From Streptomyces sp. NL15-2K (GTDB taxonomy: Bacteria > Actinomycetota > Actinomycetes > Streptomycetales > Streptomycetaceae), in assembly GCF_030551255.1 (NCBI RefSeq), contig NZ_CP130630.1, forward strand, positions 9,795,001-9,859,000: a stretch of DNA of 64,000 nucleotides, given 5' to 3'. Shown piece after piece: positions 17,683 to 27,189 of this stretch. A program made the translations under genes and the position numbers. The notes under the pieces are model-generated. The model saw only the letters and a program-made list of their open reading frames with translations, was not told the DNA's origin and searched no databases. Position 1 is the first letter of the stretch; each line of letters begins with the position of its first letter.

Positions 17683-18789
17683 GGCGGCCACACAGGCCAG
17701 GGCATCCAGCACGGTGTGTGATGTTGTGGCCTCGCTTAGGTACCGTTCGACGTGCGCTACATGCGCTCTGCCGCTGAAGACGTCCCCGCCCTGCCCATTA
17801 GCCAGCAGCTCGCACAGCGTCACCGCCCACCCCGGCCGCCCGTCCGCTTGGTCGAGTACTGCAGCCCGGGACCGATGACCGGTGACACCCGCGGTGGTGA
17901 CCAGCGTGTCCATCTCCGTCCGTTCGAGGGGGCCTACGCTGATGACTAGCGCCCCGGGCAGCCAGCCAAGCACCTCATCGAGCCGATCTGGCCAGGTCGT
18001 TACCACTGCGGAGAACAGAAGGCCGGTCTGTCGACGGGTGTGTCGCAGGACACGCACCGCATCAGGATGAGCATGAGCATCGTCCACGATCACTGCTCTC
18101 GGCAGCACCAGAAGCAGGTCGTCATGAAGGTGAGCCAGCGAAGCGGGCTCTACGTAGACCACCTGATCTCCGAGCTGAGCAGTGAGCCGAGTTTTGCCCA
18201 CCCCCGGAACTCCAACGAGCACCACATCCTGACAGGCATCCACCGCAGCGGACAGGGCCGCAACCTCACTCCCTCTGCCCACCAGTGGCGGTGGGCTCGC
18301 CACCAGAGGTGCCTCCAAAGGCTCGTCGAGCAAGGCGCCGAGTCGGCCCTCGATACCCAACAAGCTCCGCCGCCATGCCGCATCACGCACCAACTGGTGA
18401 ACGAACCACTCCTGGGCGTACACGTGAGCTGGAGGAAGCCCTCGGTCCGAGCACAGTTTGTCCAGAGCCCTCCGGGTGCGAGCGTCGACGGGGCGCGAGC
18501 TGGCCACGACAACCAGGTCGACCTGCAAGCCCTCCTCCTGCATCCGATTCAGGCCGTTGCGTACGTTGGCGATCGGATCACCAGTGGTGACCAGAAGGCG
18601 CCCCCGCGCCTGAGGATCACTGCTATCGGAGGGAAAGTAGATGTCTGCGTCACGGCCGAAGTCATGACCGCCCTCGACCGCCGACAACCCCGGATACCGG
18701 GACTGCAACAGGGCGCAAGCGCACCGTTCGAACTCTGCAGGATGGACAGATTCGTTGAGAGCCTGCCGCACGCGAGCCGGAAGATTCAC
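17678..18789 (-). pseudogene. 5' part of the IS-split nuclease-STAND protein
   Basis: GTG 18789 is chosen because the conserved region begins there (ARVRQALNESVHPAEFERCA); GTG 18807 is an alternative. Residues 1-140 resemble an Mrr-like PD-(D/E)XK nuclease (EF..., EGGHDFGRDADIYF, GRLLVTTG), although the lysine of the usual E/QxK is not obvious. A P-loop, VLVGVPGVGKT, lies at about 190-200, with a Walker B, PRAVIVDDAHAH, at about 230-240. With the 3' part the protein would be 1180 residues: nuclease, STAND ATPase and helical sensor, the layout of Avs-type antiviral proteins. The IS481 insertion should inactivate it. Confidence 0.75.
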
Positions 18790-18820
18790 AGCCCATATGC
18801 TACGCACCGTGTGCGGTCTA

Positions 18821-18945
18821 CGAATGTGGAAAGCCGCACAGCCGGACGGCTCGCCGTCTGCTGGGAAAGTCGGACTCGCTCGACGCACAGGCCGCCGCGC
18901 GGGCCGTGCTCTGCGGTCGTGCCCGGGCCAAGTGCGGCGACGGCC
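18821..18945 (+). pseudogene. Internal fragment of an IS110-family transposase
   Basis: The translation contains RRLLGKSDSLDAQAAARAVL and RARAKCGDG, matching residues about 103-137 of the transposase at 24471, including the catalytic SDxxDA block. It fills nearly the whole gap between the two nuclease-STAND genes. It is a relic, not functional. Confidence 0.8.
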
Positions 18946-18947
18946 TG

Positions 18948-21900
18948 CTACCGGATGCTTCTCTTGACTTCGGTGACGATGGTCCCAGGCTTGCCTTGTC
19001 CCTGTGCCGTGCGGCCGGCGCTCTGGCTGAACTCTCTCCAGACACGGGGGTGCTCGGCGGTCACAGGCTGCCGTTCGCCGATCATGCCCTGGACCAGGCA
19101 ATGGCCGCTGCGCTCGAGGTGGTGCTCGAGCCACTCTCTGGACGCGAGGAGACTGTAAGCCCTGCCGCTCGGGCGGTCCCATGTCAGGTACTGCACCTGC
19201 AGTTGCCCGTCGGTGTCGTACCAGAAGGGGCGGTCCGGGTCGCCCCGCAGCCTGCTGTCTCTCAGGAGTGGGTCACTGAGCAGCGTCACGGAGACGGATG
19301 CGTCGAGGGAGCAGTCCAGGCTCTCACCACTCCAGTTGTAGGTCTGGTCGGTCGGAATAGCGGTGACGGGTTCCCCATCGGGGTCTGTGGCGAACACCAT
19401 CTGGCCCTGCGGCTGTGCGGCGAGGGTGCGCTCCAGCCAGTCGTCCTCGTCATCTTCCATCGGACCGTCCGCCCACAGTTCTGCGAGCTCCAGGAGCAGC
19501 TCTTCCCGGCGCTTCTCCTTGCGCTCCCGCCAGATGGCGATGGCGACGCTCTCCTCTGAGGCCGGTGGTCCAGGGGCTGGCTCCGGAGAGGAGAGATCGT
19601 CGTCCCCCGGGACAGGGGAGGCGTCCTCACCGGAACCGGGTTCGTCATACTGAAAGGTACTCACATGCCAGGAGTCGGGTTCCGGATCGGTCCAGGGACC
19701 GGGGACGGTGGGGAAGTCGGCCAGGAGAAGGCTGTGGCGATCGGGCCCTTCGGGCATCAGCCGGTTTGTAAACGAACGTCCCTCAAGCCATGTGAGCAGG
19801 CTGGTGAGTTGGGGGGCGGGCACGAGCCAGCTGTGGATGCGGTGCCACTGCTCTGCCTGGCCGCGGGTCACGTTCCATCCTCGGCCGTCGTGGTCGTCCA
19901 TGGCCTGTTCGTAGAGGACGATCCACTGCCTGTCCTGGCTGTCGGTGCGGATGCCCAGTTCGTCGAGGTCGGGCAGGTTGTCCGGACGGCTGATCCATTC
20001 GTCGACGCCCTCGTCGTCGGGCAGGTCGGGGACAGGTGGTGCCAGCGGGTGTGCGGGGTCGGCGGTCGGGAAGGTGGCGTGGTCGGCTTCGTCTGGACTG
20101 TTGTCGTCGTCGGTGTCGGAGAAGGGGTGTCGGGCCGGAGGAAGGGAGGGGTCGATGTCGAGCAGCGACAGTCGCGCCGCTCCGGGATATTCGGCGGCGT
20201 CGTGCTCGGTCCGCCGGTGGGGGTGCCGGTGGTTCGCCAGGCGTTCCACGAGCTCGTGGAGGGCCATCCACTGGTACTTCTTGCCGATCCGTTCGCCCTT
20301 GTGTGACTGGCGGGAGCCAGAGTGGCGGGAACGCATGTTGTCGAATTCGGCGAAGAGTTCAGGCGTCCAGCCCAGGTCGGCGACGCGGGCGAGGACCCAG
20401 CGTGCGGCCCACTGTGCGTCGACGTGGGCAGCGGCGAGGCGTTCGTCGTCGGCCGGGGGCACTCGGCAGGCCCGCAGCAGCGCGTACTGGTCCGCGTCGA
20501 GGACGTCCCTCGCCTTCCTCCCGGTGAGGAGTTGTTCAACGGCAGCCGGTGTGCTCAAGGCGGGCCGGACGGACTCCGGAAGCCTTTGCGCGAAGGCCGG
20601 GATACGGGCGGGGTCGACTACGACAGGATCGTCGGCGCGCTGCCACGCTGGCCGACGGGGATAGTCGGTCGACAGCGGCAACAAACTGAAATGGCGCACG
20701 GCTGGCCGGACCTGGTAGTCCGCAAAGTCTCCCAGCGGTGAAAGGGACGAGCGGAGTGATCCCCACAGCGACTCCTTCTGCTCCCGCCGCGGGAAGAGCA
20801 CGTCGAGGTCCTCCTCCGCAGGAGCCTGCCCGATCTGAGGGCAGGCGTGCGGATGCCTGACCGCGTCTGCTTCCTCGCCGGTGACGGCTCCAGCACGGTG
20901 CGCCAGGGTGACAACGCGTGTAGCCGCTTCGCACAGCAGCGCGTTCCGTGAAGCGTGCGCGGGCGAATCAACGGTGCCGTAGGAGTACGTGAGGAGCCGC
21001 CGGGCGATTGTACGGAGGAGGTCGTGCTGGCCGTCGTCCTCGCCGCGACGGGCCAGGACTCCGTAGCTGACCCACGCCAGACGCTCGAAGAGGTAGGGAT
21101 CGTCGATCTCCTCCGCGTCCTCGTGGAGGAATCTGTCCAGGAGGGAGACGAGAACGTCTCCGTGTCCCAGGAGCAGCTGCACCAGGGCCTTGGTGGCCCG
21201 GTCCCGCAGGAACCGGTTGGAGGACGTGAGGGTCCACACCAGTGTCGTGGCGGCCAGCCGGACGACTTCCTCGTGGTCGGCTCCGGCCGTCTGCATCGGC
21301 CGGCGGGTCCGGTCCCCGAGCCGAGGCCGGGCCGTGAGGGATGCAGGGTGGAGATGGCGCGGGGTGGGGTACTGCTCGGCCCAGCGCAGCAGCCGGTGCA
21401 GTGCCGTGACGTCCCACAGCAAGGAGTAGGTCTCGACGCCCCACCACGCGTCGCGCTCGGGTCGCTGTTTTCGCAGCAGCACCCGGTGGAGACGGTCGGC
21501 GTTCAGCAGATGCCCCGGCTCGGCGGTGACCGCTACAGCGGCCTCCAGCACGTCGGAATTGCGTCCGTGGCGTGCGGCGGTCTCGTTGAGAAGTTGGATG
21601 GTGCGTTCGTTGACGCTGCGTGTGCTGCGTAGCGGAAGCGTTTCCAGAAAGTTGCGGGCCAGCCGGTAGCCTCGTGCGTCCGCGCGTCTGCCGGGGCCAG
21701 CTGTGGCCTCTGCAGCTGTGGGAGAGGCGGCCAGCAGGTCGATGAGTTCCGTCCCGGTTTGTTCGGGCAGGAGAATCGACGCTGCTTCCTGGTAGTTCGG
21801 GGCAGCCTGCCCCAGCCAGCTCTGCAGCGCGGAATCGACGGCCAGTGGGCGTCGTTCGCGCAGCGCGTCGATCTCGTCCTGGTGGGCAGCGAAGACCGAC

Positions 21901-23951
21901 CGTACAACGCGGTCGTCACCGAACGCCTGGTAGGGGAAACCGATACCGGTTGCCTGGTCGGCCTTGTAGGTCCGCTCGTTGGACACCAGGCCCTGGGCGA
22001 GGAGCTGCCCGAGCACCGTGTCCGGCCACGCCGTGGCCGCCGGAGCGTACGCGTCGACAAGAGCGCGGGCTTCCTCACGCGGCAGCACGGAACGCCGTGC
22101 GGTGGCCATGCGCGACGCCAGGGCGTCCACCGCACGGTGCACGGGCCGCTCCAGGGGATCGAGTCCGAGCCGGGAGCAGATGGCCTCCGCACGGTGGTCG
22201 ACATAGGCATCGAACACCGCGCTCCGGTCACGCGGATGGCCGCCCGAGCCGCCACGCTCCAGGCTCTTGCTCAGACTGTCTGCGTACAGCTTTACGAACA
22301 AAGGGTTGGTGAAGACCGAGGCCAGCAGGGGAGTGTTGGGAAGAACCGCCGCCACGCCCCGCAGGTAGCTCTCCAGCCCTTCCATCTCCCGTCCTGCAAA
22401 GCCGGGGTGCGCGGAGGCTGGCACATCGAAACGATCAGACACGACGATCGACTTGAAGGTCGAGCGGCAGGACACCAACAAAGCGATGTGCCGGTACCCG
22501 GCCAGACGCACCTGCAGCGCGAGCAGTTCGCTCTTCCAGTTCCCGGCGTCGTCGGAGTCATTGAGCGCATCGATGATCAACAGGAAGCGGCAGCCGCTGG
22601 CCGCGCCAGCGGCGTCCATCGCCTGCAGGAGGTCTCGCTCAGCAAGCGGCCCCAGGCCACGCTTCTGCGCGATCTCACTCAACGCGTTGTGCCCGGTGAG
22701 CTCTTGCCCGAACACCACCAGTGCCGGACGGCCCTCGTCTACGGCCCGTCGCGCGGCGTCGACCAGCAAATGCGTCTTGCCCTGCCCCGCCTCCCCCAGG
22801 AGCAGCCAGGTCTTCTTCTCCGCTGCCTGGGCAGCGGGACTCCGCAACAAGCCGACCAGGCGCTCGCAGGCGTCGAGGGTACGAGCCAGAGCGCGCTCGC
22901 ACACCCGTTGCACGCTCTGCACCGCGGTCACCGGAGCCTTTGCGCCCCGTCCGGCCGCAGATGTGGCGTCGTCGCTTTCACGCTCTTTCTCCGCGAACCG
23001 GTCAGCCAGGTCCTTGAACTCACCCAGCCGCTCCAGCATGTCCTCCGCCACAGCAGAGCTCTGCTCGGCGGGGAAACCGGACGTTGCGGATGCAGCCGAC
23101 AGGTCGTGTACCAAGGTGTGGGCGCCTTCCCGCAATGCGGGCGTCCACGCGTGCACCCACCGCGACAGCGCCTGATGGTCGGGGCTGCTGTCCGGCGCGG
23201 GATAGCTGTCGTGCCAGCGCGTCATCTCGGAAAGGAGTGTCACCACAGCAGCCTGCAGATCCCGGGATCGCTGGACGCCCTGCCTCAAAAACTCCTGCGG
23301 CAGGGCGCACGCGTCCGCCACGCGGGCAAGGGGCAACGTCACATGATGCTCGGGTGTGTACCGTGCCTCGGCCAGACGCTCAGCAAGCGTGACCTGTTCC
23401 CTGAACCACTCGCTGCCCAGCGCCCGCCGTTCGAAGAAGAACCACTGACGTCCCTCATTTCCAGGGCGGGTCAGCCGCTCCAGCAGCTCACCGCCACCGA
23501 CGTAGCGGATGTCCACGCCAGCAAGACCAGGCAGGTCCTTCTTCCACTGGGCGACGTTGTTGTTCCACCGCGCCCTCGCACCGGTACGCGCGTTCCCGCG
23601 CGGGGTGACAGGGGTGGGGTCGGAGAGGTCGAAGGGGGCGAGGAACTCAAGCCGGACAATCTTCCGGTTCGCGATGTTCTCACCGACTGTCTTGGCGCTC
23701 TTCTTCGCCTGAGGGATGAGATCGTCGATGTTGTGGACGAACTTGACCTGGTATCCGTGCGCAGCACTGCCGTCGGGCGCCTGGTCATACCATTCGACGC
23801 CGCCGTCCGGAGCAGTAGTCTTGATCGTCTCCCAGCCCGGAGGCGCCGGCGTGCGGAGCTGGAAGCAGAGTTCCTCGAACGCGCGATGCTGGCTTCCGTC
23901 CCACTCACGGATGCTCTGCCAGTTGTGTGCCCTGCTGTCGTTCGATGCCAC
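18948..23951 (-). CDS. Avs-like nuclease-STAND NTPase, about 1,667 aa
   Basis: GTG 23951 has AGAGGA upstream and the conserved N-terminus starts there; the frame is open further up without homologous content. Residues 10-75 fit a PD-(D/E)XK nuclease: E27 in AFEELCFQL, D49-GGVEWYD, and GYQVKF with Q68-x-K70. A P-loop, LLLGEAGQGKTHLL, lies at 383-396 and a Walker B, FLLIIDALND, at about 456-465 with D461. A very long helical C-terminal region follows, with an acidic low-complexity part (DTDDDNSPDEAD, GDDDLSSPEPAP) before the end. N-terminal nuclease, central STAND and large C-terminal sensor match antiviral Avs proteins, which bind conserved phage proteins and then degrade DNA. No frameshift is seen, so it is probably functional. 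Its phage trigger is not predictable here. Confidence 0.8.
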   Translation of the reverse strand: MASNDSRAHNWQSIREWDGSQHRAFEELCFQLRTPAPPGWETIKTTAPDGGVEWYDQAPDGSAAHGYQVKFVHNIDDLIPQAKKSAKTVGENIANRKIVRLEFLAPFDLSDPTPVTPRGNARTGARARWNNNVAQWKKDLPGLAGVDIRYVGGGELLERLTRPGNEGRQWFFFERRALGSEWFREQVTLAERLAEARYTPEHHVTLPLARVADACALPQEFLRQGVQRSRDLQAAVVTLLSEMTRWHDSYPAPDSSPDHQALSRWVHAWTPALREGAHTLVHDLSAASATSGFPAEQSSAVAEDMLERLGEFKDLADRFAEKERESDDATSAAGRGAKAPVTAVQSVQRVCERALARTLDACERLVGLLRSPAAQAAEKKTWLLLGEAGQGKTHLLVDAARRAVDEGRPALVVFGQELTGHNALSEIAQKRGLGPLAERDLLQAMDAAGAASGCRFLLIIDALNDSDDAGNWKSELLALQVRLAGYRHIALLVSCRSTFKSIVVSDRFDVPASAHPGFAGREMEGLESYLRGVAAVLPNTPLLASVFTNPLFVKLYADSLSKSLERGGSGGHPRDRSAVFDAYVDHRAEAICSRLGLDPLERPVHRAVDALASRMATARRSVLPREEARALVDAYAPAATAWPDTVLGQLLAQGLVSNERTYKADQATGIGFPYQAFGDDRVVRSVFAAHQDEIDALRERRPLAVDSALQSWLGQAAPNYQEAASILLPEQTGTELIDLLAASPTAAEATAGPGRRADARGYRLARNFLETLPLRSTRSVNERTIQLLNETAARHGRNSDVLEAAVAVTAEPGHLLNADRLHRVLLRKQRPERDAWWGVETYSLLWDVTALHRLLRWAEQYPTPRHLHPASLTARPRLGDRTRRPMQTAGADHEEVVRLAATTLVWTLTSSNRFLRDRATKALVQLLLGHGDVLVSLLDRFLHEDAEEIDDPYLFERLAWVSYGVLARRGEDDGQHDLLRTIARRLLTYSYGTVDSPAHASRNALLCEAATRVVTLAHRAGAVTGEEADAVRHPHACPQIGQAPAEEDLDVLFPRREQKESLWGSLRSSLSPLGDFADYQVRPAVRHFSLLPLSTDYPRRPAWQRADDPVVVDPARIPAFAQRLPESVRPALSTPAAVEQLLTGRKARDVLDADQYALLRACRVPPADDERLAAAHVDAQWAARWVLARVADLGWTPELFAEFDNMRSRHSGSRQSHKGERIGKKYQWMALHELVERLANHRHPHRRTEHDAAEYPGAARLSLLDIDPSLPPARHPFSDTDDDNSPDEADHATFPTADPAHPLAPPVPDLPDDEGVDEWISRPDNLPDLDELGIRTDSQDRQWIVLYEQAMDDHDGRGWNVTRGQAEQWHRIHSWLVPAPQLTSLLTWLEGRSFTNRLMPEGPDRHSLLLADFPTVPGPWTDPEPDSWHVSTFQYDEPGSGEDASPVPGDDDLSSPEPAPGPPASEESVAIAIWRERKEKRREELLLELAELWADGPMEDDEDDWLERTLAAQPQGQMVFATDPDGEPVTAIPTDQTYNWSGESLDCSLDASVSVTLLSDPLLRDSRLRGDPDRPFWYDTDGQLQVQYLTWDRPSGRAYSLLASREWLEHHLERSGHCLVQGMIGERQPVTAEHPRVWREFSQSAGRTAQGQGKPGTIVTEVKRSIR

Positions 23952-24470
23952 TGCCGTCCTCTGACCGTCCTGCCGCCCCACCGGTGCGCGCGTCGGATCC
24001 CAGCGTAGAGGGCTGCACTGACACACCAAGTCCCCCTGTGTCGATGGACCGGCAGCTCGGTGAAGATCAGGCGTAGGAATTCCGTTGTAGCCGGTGCTGA
24101 CCTGGGCGCTGCCAGCCATGAAATACCGGTCAGAAGTGGACGAGAGTCAACGCCTTGTCAGCGCGCTCAGTCAGGTTGAGTATCGGTTCGGCCGAAGCCG
24201 TCCGGCAGTGATCGAGTCATACCGCTGTACCGGGATCGATGGGACGGTTGTGCAGTGCCGTCCCGGGCGGGAGTCTGACTCGTGAGATCTATGACCGAAG
24301 TGTCCAGTCACGGACCTGTCGACTGCCGTTGCGGGATGCTGCCTGCCACCGAGCCACAGGGCGTGTCCCCATAGGGGCCTTGCCGACGATCAGGCGCCAT
24401 CACAGTTCAGACCGCCCGAGCAGCCCGGTGCCATCCACTCAGCACGTCACCACGCGGGAGGCGAACCACC
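23952..24470. other. Spacer between the Avs-like gene and the IS110 element
   Basis: No gene is recognised. It must include the promoter of the minus-strand Avs-like gene and the 5' leader of the IS110 element. A CCATAGGGGCC at about 24370 resembles the TTATAGGGGCG at the element's right end (25563-25573) and may mark its left end. Confidence 0.4.
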
Positions 24471-25568
24471 ATGACGACCCGACAGAGCAGTACCTCCTCA
24501 AGCACGGATCCGCCGGTTCGGCGCGAGGTCGTCCTGGGCGTGGACACGCACGGCGAGGTGCATGTCGCCGCCGTGATCTCCTCACTCGGGAAGATCCTGG
24601 GAACGGAGCCCTTTCCCGCGACAGCGGCCGGCTACCGACAGTTGCTCGTCTGGGCCCGCAAGCGGGGTACGGTGCGCCGGGCCGGTGTGGAGGGCACCGG
24701 CACCTTCGGCGCGAGCCTGTCCCGCTACCTGCTGGCTCAGCAGATCCAGGTCTTCGAAGTGAACCGGCCCGACCGCTCGGCCCGCAGGCTGCTCGGGAAG
24801 TCGGACCCGCTCGACGCTCAGGCCGCCGCGCGAGCCGTGCTCAGTGGCCGCGCCCGGGCCCGGGCCAAATCCGGCGACGGTCCGGTGCACAGCGCCCGGA
24901 TCTTCAAGCTCGCCAAGGACTCCGCGGTTAAGGCCCGCGCCCAGGCGATCAACCAGCTCAAAGCCGTCCTGGTCATCGCCGACCCCGCCCTCCGGGAACG
25001 GCTGTCGAGCCTGGGCAATGCCGAGCTGTTCCGCACCTGCGCGACCCTCGGCCCACCCGATGGTGGGGGAGACGAGGACGCGGTGGCCCAGGCCACCCAC
25101 ATGACGCTGCGCATGCTGGCCGAGCGTATCGAACAGCTCACCGGACAGATCAATGAGCTGAACGAACGCGTGACCCGGCTCGTCGAACACCACGCACCGC
25201 AACTGCTGACACAGGTGGGCATCGGTCCGGACAGCGCCGTCACTCTCCTGATCACCATGGGAGACAATCCCGAGCGGCTGAACACCGAGGCGTCCTTTGC
25301 TGCCCTTTGCGGAGTCAGCCCCATCGAGTACTCCTCTGGCCGTCGGAGCACGCGCCGGCTCAACCACGGCGGCGACCGTCGGGCCAACGCCGCCCTGCAC
25401 CGCATCGTGTTCACCCGGCTGCGCCACGACCCCCGCACCCAGGCGTACTACGAACGCCGCACCCAGGAGGGCAAGACCCGACGGGAGATCATCCGATGCC
25501 TCAAGCGATACGCAGCCCGCGAGGTATTCAACCTGGTCAGACCGGTTTCAAGCACCCCCGCGTTATAG
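24471..25568 (+). CDS. IS110-family transposase, 365 aa, complete
   Basis: This is a DEDD transposase. It has D25 in VVLGVDTHGEVH, E74 in RAGVEGTGTFG and D112/D115 in GKSDPLDAQAAARA. The C-terminal transposase_20 domain contains LLTQVGIGPDSAVTLLITMG, FAALCGVSPIEYSSGR and REIIRCLKRYAAREVF, with the conserved serine in SSGR. ATG 24471 follows GGGAGGCGAACC. The element ends near CCCGCGTTATAGGGGCGTC with no obvious inverted repeats, normal for IS110. It is the likely parent of the relics at 11268 and 18821. The noncoding sequence upstream could encode the bridge RNA typical of the family, but I cannot delimit it. Confidence 0.93.
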   Translation: MTTRQSSTSSSTDPPVRREVVLGVDTHGEVHVAAVISSLGKILGTEPFPATAAGYRQLLVWARKRGTVRRAGVEGTGTFGASLSRYLLAQQIQVFEVNRPDRSARRLLGKSDPLDAQAAARAVLSGRARARAKSGDGPVHSARIFKLAKDSAVKARAQAINQLKAVLVIADPALRERLSSLGNAELFRTCATLGPPDGGGDEDAVAQATHMTLRMLAERIEQLTGQINELNERVTRLVEHHAPQLLTQVGIGPDSAVTLLITMGDNPERLNTEASFAALCGVSPIEYSSGRRSTRRLNHGGDRRANAALHRIVFTRLRHDPRTQAYYERRTQEGKTRREIIRCLKRYAAREVFNLVRPVSSTPAL

Positions 25569-25635
25569 GGGCGTCGGTGATACGGCGAAGCCCCGTTGGG
25601 AACCATCCCGACGGGCTGCTGCGCTGAGCCGTGAG

Positions 25636-25677
25636 ACGACGAAGCCCCACCGGAGCGTTCCGGTGGGGCTTCGTCGT
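25636..25677. terminator. Strong bidirectional terminator hairpin
   Basis: ACGACGAAGCCCCACCGG and its exact complement flank a 6-base loop (AGCGTT), giving an 18-bp perfect stem. It is placed to end transcription from the IS110 gene. Confidence 0.85.
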
Positions 25678-25819
25678 GGCGTCGGTTGCGCTGGCGTGCA
25701 CGATGCGGTCGGCGTCTCATGCGGTCCGTGTTCCTGCGATGCTCTCGGGGGCGCTCTAGATTTGCGATCGCACTCATCCATATCGCACCCATCCATAAGG
25801 GAATCCCTGAGACGACGCG

Positions 25820-25844
25820 GCCCCGCCAGGCAGCCTGGCGGGGC
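25820..25844. terminator. GC-rich terminator hairpin
   Basis: GCCCCGCCAGG-cag-CCTGGCGGGGC forms an 11-bp perfect stem with a 3-base loop, followed by TCTGTC. It is the second hairpin of the repeated module. Confidence 0.75.
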
Positions 25845-26117
25845 TCTGTCGTGTGGTGGGTTGATGCGGTGTGCCGTGTTCGAGCGGGCCCACTGGCACA
25901 CCGACTGTCTGCGGATGTACGCCGTTTCGGCGGGGTGAGACCGCTCGACTGCCCACAGTCCGTGGGGCGTGGGCTCCTGGACTTCCAGTAGTGGCCACCC
26001 CCGATGCTGAGCTTGTGACGCACGCCGGACTTGATCGTAGGTACCAGACGTTCTGCATTCACGGGGCACAATAGTTCGCACGGGGTGGCTAGGGGAGTGG
26101 CTCTGGGGAGGGGCATC

Positions 26118-27140
26118 GTGAAGTTCAGAAAGCGAACGCTGGAAATGCTTGGCGACCTTATTTGCGGGAACCTCGGCGCTGCTGATCCTCAAGCTGATGC
26201 CGAGCCTGCTTACTTCCCGTATCGCTCGAGCATGTACATCACCGAGTTCTTCGCGGAACTCGACATGGGCTGGGAGCATGACGGTTCGACGCGGCACCGC
26301 TGGGTCGCGGGCGTGCTGGAACAATTGTTGGCGGAGCCGCACGAGGGGCCCGCGCACCCGTCGGAGTCCTTCTGCAGGGTGATCGACCACCTGATGAATC
26401 CTGCGGATGCCCTCAACGAAGGGCTCGACCGGCCCAATGCCCTGCGTTTGCTGAACAATGCGCTCGCCCGTGAGGGGTTCGAAGCCTTCTACGGGGAGGA
26501 CAAGCACTGCTACCTTCGCCACATCGGAACGAACACTATCTCGGTGTTGGCCAAGAACCCGCATCGGCCCCTGAGCGTCGCCGAGATGCAGCGACGTACA
26601 GCACTTGCCGCGTTCTTGGACACGTGCAGTGAGGATGCGCTCATTGAGGAAGTACTGCTGCCACTGTTCCGGCAGCTGGGTTTTCACCGGATCACTGCGG
26701 CCGGGCACCGGGACAAGGCGCTGGAGTACGGCAAGGACATCTGGATGCGTTACACCCTGCCGACCCAGCACTTCCTGTACTTCGGCATTCAGGTGAAGCG
26801 CGGGAAACTGGACGCTACCGGAAAGTCCAGGGCGGGCAATGCCAACATCGCTGAGATTCACAATCAGGCCCTGATGATGCTGGCGCACGAGATCTTCGAC
26901 CCCGAGACCAACCGGCGTGTCCTTGTCGACCATGCGTTCATCGTGGCTGGCGGGGAGATCACCAAGGCTGCACGTAACTGGCTGGGCAACGCGTTGGACG
27001 CGGCGAAGCGGAGTCAGATCATGTTCATGGATCGCGACGACATCCTGAACCAGTTCGTGGTGACCAACCTGCCGCTTCCCGTAGGTGTGTCGCTGCCAGG
27101 TGCAGTGCCGTCCGGCGGTACCATGGAAGCGCCATTCTGA
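26118..27140 (+). CDS. Two-domain PD-(D/E)XK protein, abortive-infection type candidate, 340 aa
   Basis: GTG 26118 follows GGGGAGGGGC at ideal spacing; the open frame upstream is ignored. The N-terminal domain (about 1-110) starts KFRKRTLEMLGDLICGN and has FPYRSSMYITEFFAELDM and HDGSTRHRWVAGVL. This pattern (G..., YRS, L/ITEFF, STR) occurs at the N-terminus of several abortive-infection proteins and recalls the AbiJ-NTD3 module. The C-terminal domain is nuclease-like: E177/E178 in DALIEEVLLPLFRQLGF, D207 in YGKDIWMR and Q225-V-K227 in FGIQVKRGKLD. That gives a complete E, D, QxK set. It stands alone between two relic zones. The role is inferred as a DNA-cleaving defence effector. Confidence 0.65.
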   Translation: MKFRKRTLEMLGDLICGNLGAADPQADAEPAYFPYRSSMYITEFFAELDMGWEHDGSTRHRWVAGVLEQLLAEPHEGPAHPSESFCRVIDHLMNPADALNEGLDRPNALRLLNNALAREGFEAFYGEDKHCYLRHIGTNTISVLAKNPHRPLSVAEMQRRTALAAFLDTCSEDALIEEVLLPLFRQLGFHRITAAGHRDKALEYGKDIWMRYTLPTQHFLYFGIQVKRGKLDATGKSRAGNANIAEIHNQALMMLAHEIFDPETNRRVLVDHAFIVAGGEITKAARNWLGNALDAAKRSQIMFMDRDDILNQFVVTNLPLPVGVSLPGAVPSGGTMEAPF

Positions 27141-27189
27141 TGCGTTGATGCAGCTTCATCGCACCTGCCGGTTGGCCCTACTGCGGCGC

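Larger units (their letters stand above)
25624..25893. repeat. Terminator-module repeat, copy 2
   Basis: Same block order as 3430-3662 but better preserved, with both hairpins intact (25636-25677 and 25820-25844). The shared TTTGCGATCGCA lies between the hairpins and GGTTGATGCGG at the end. It lies downstream of the IS110 gene; no gene is found from 25569 to 26117. Confidence 0.55.

Noticed and set aside
21759..24008. 749-codon plus-strand frame
   Set aside because: Lies fully antisense to the Avs-like gene, with Arg/His/Gly-rich composition typical of high-GC shadow frames.
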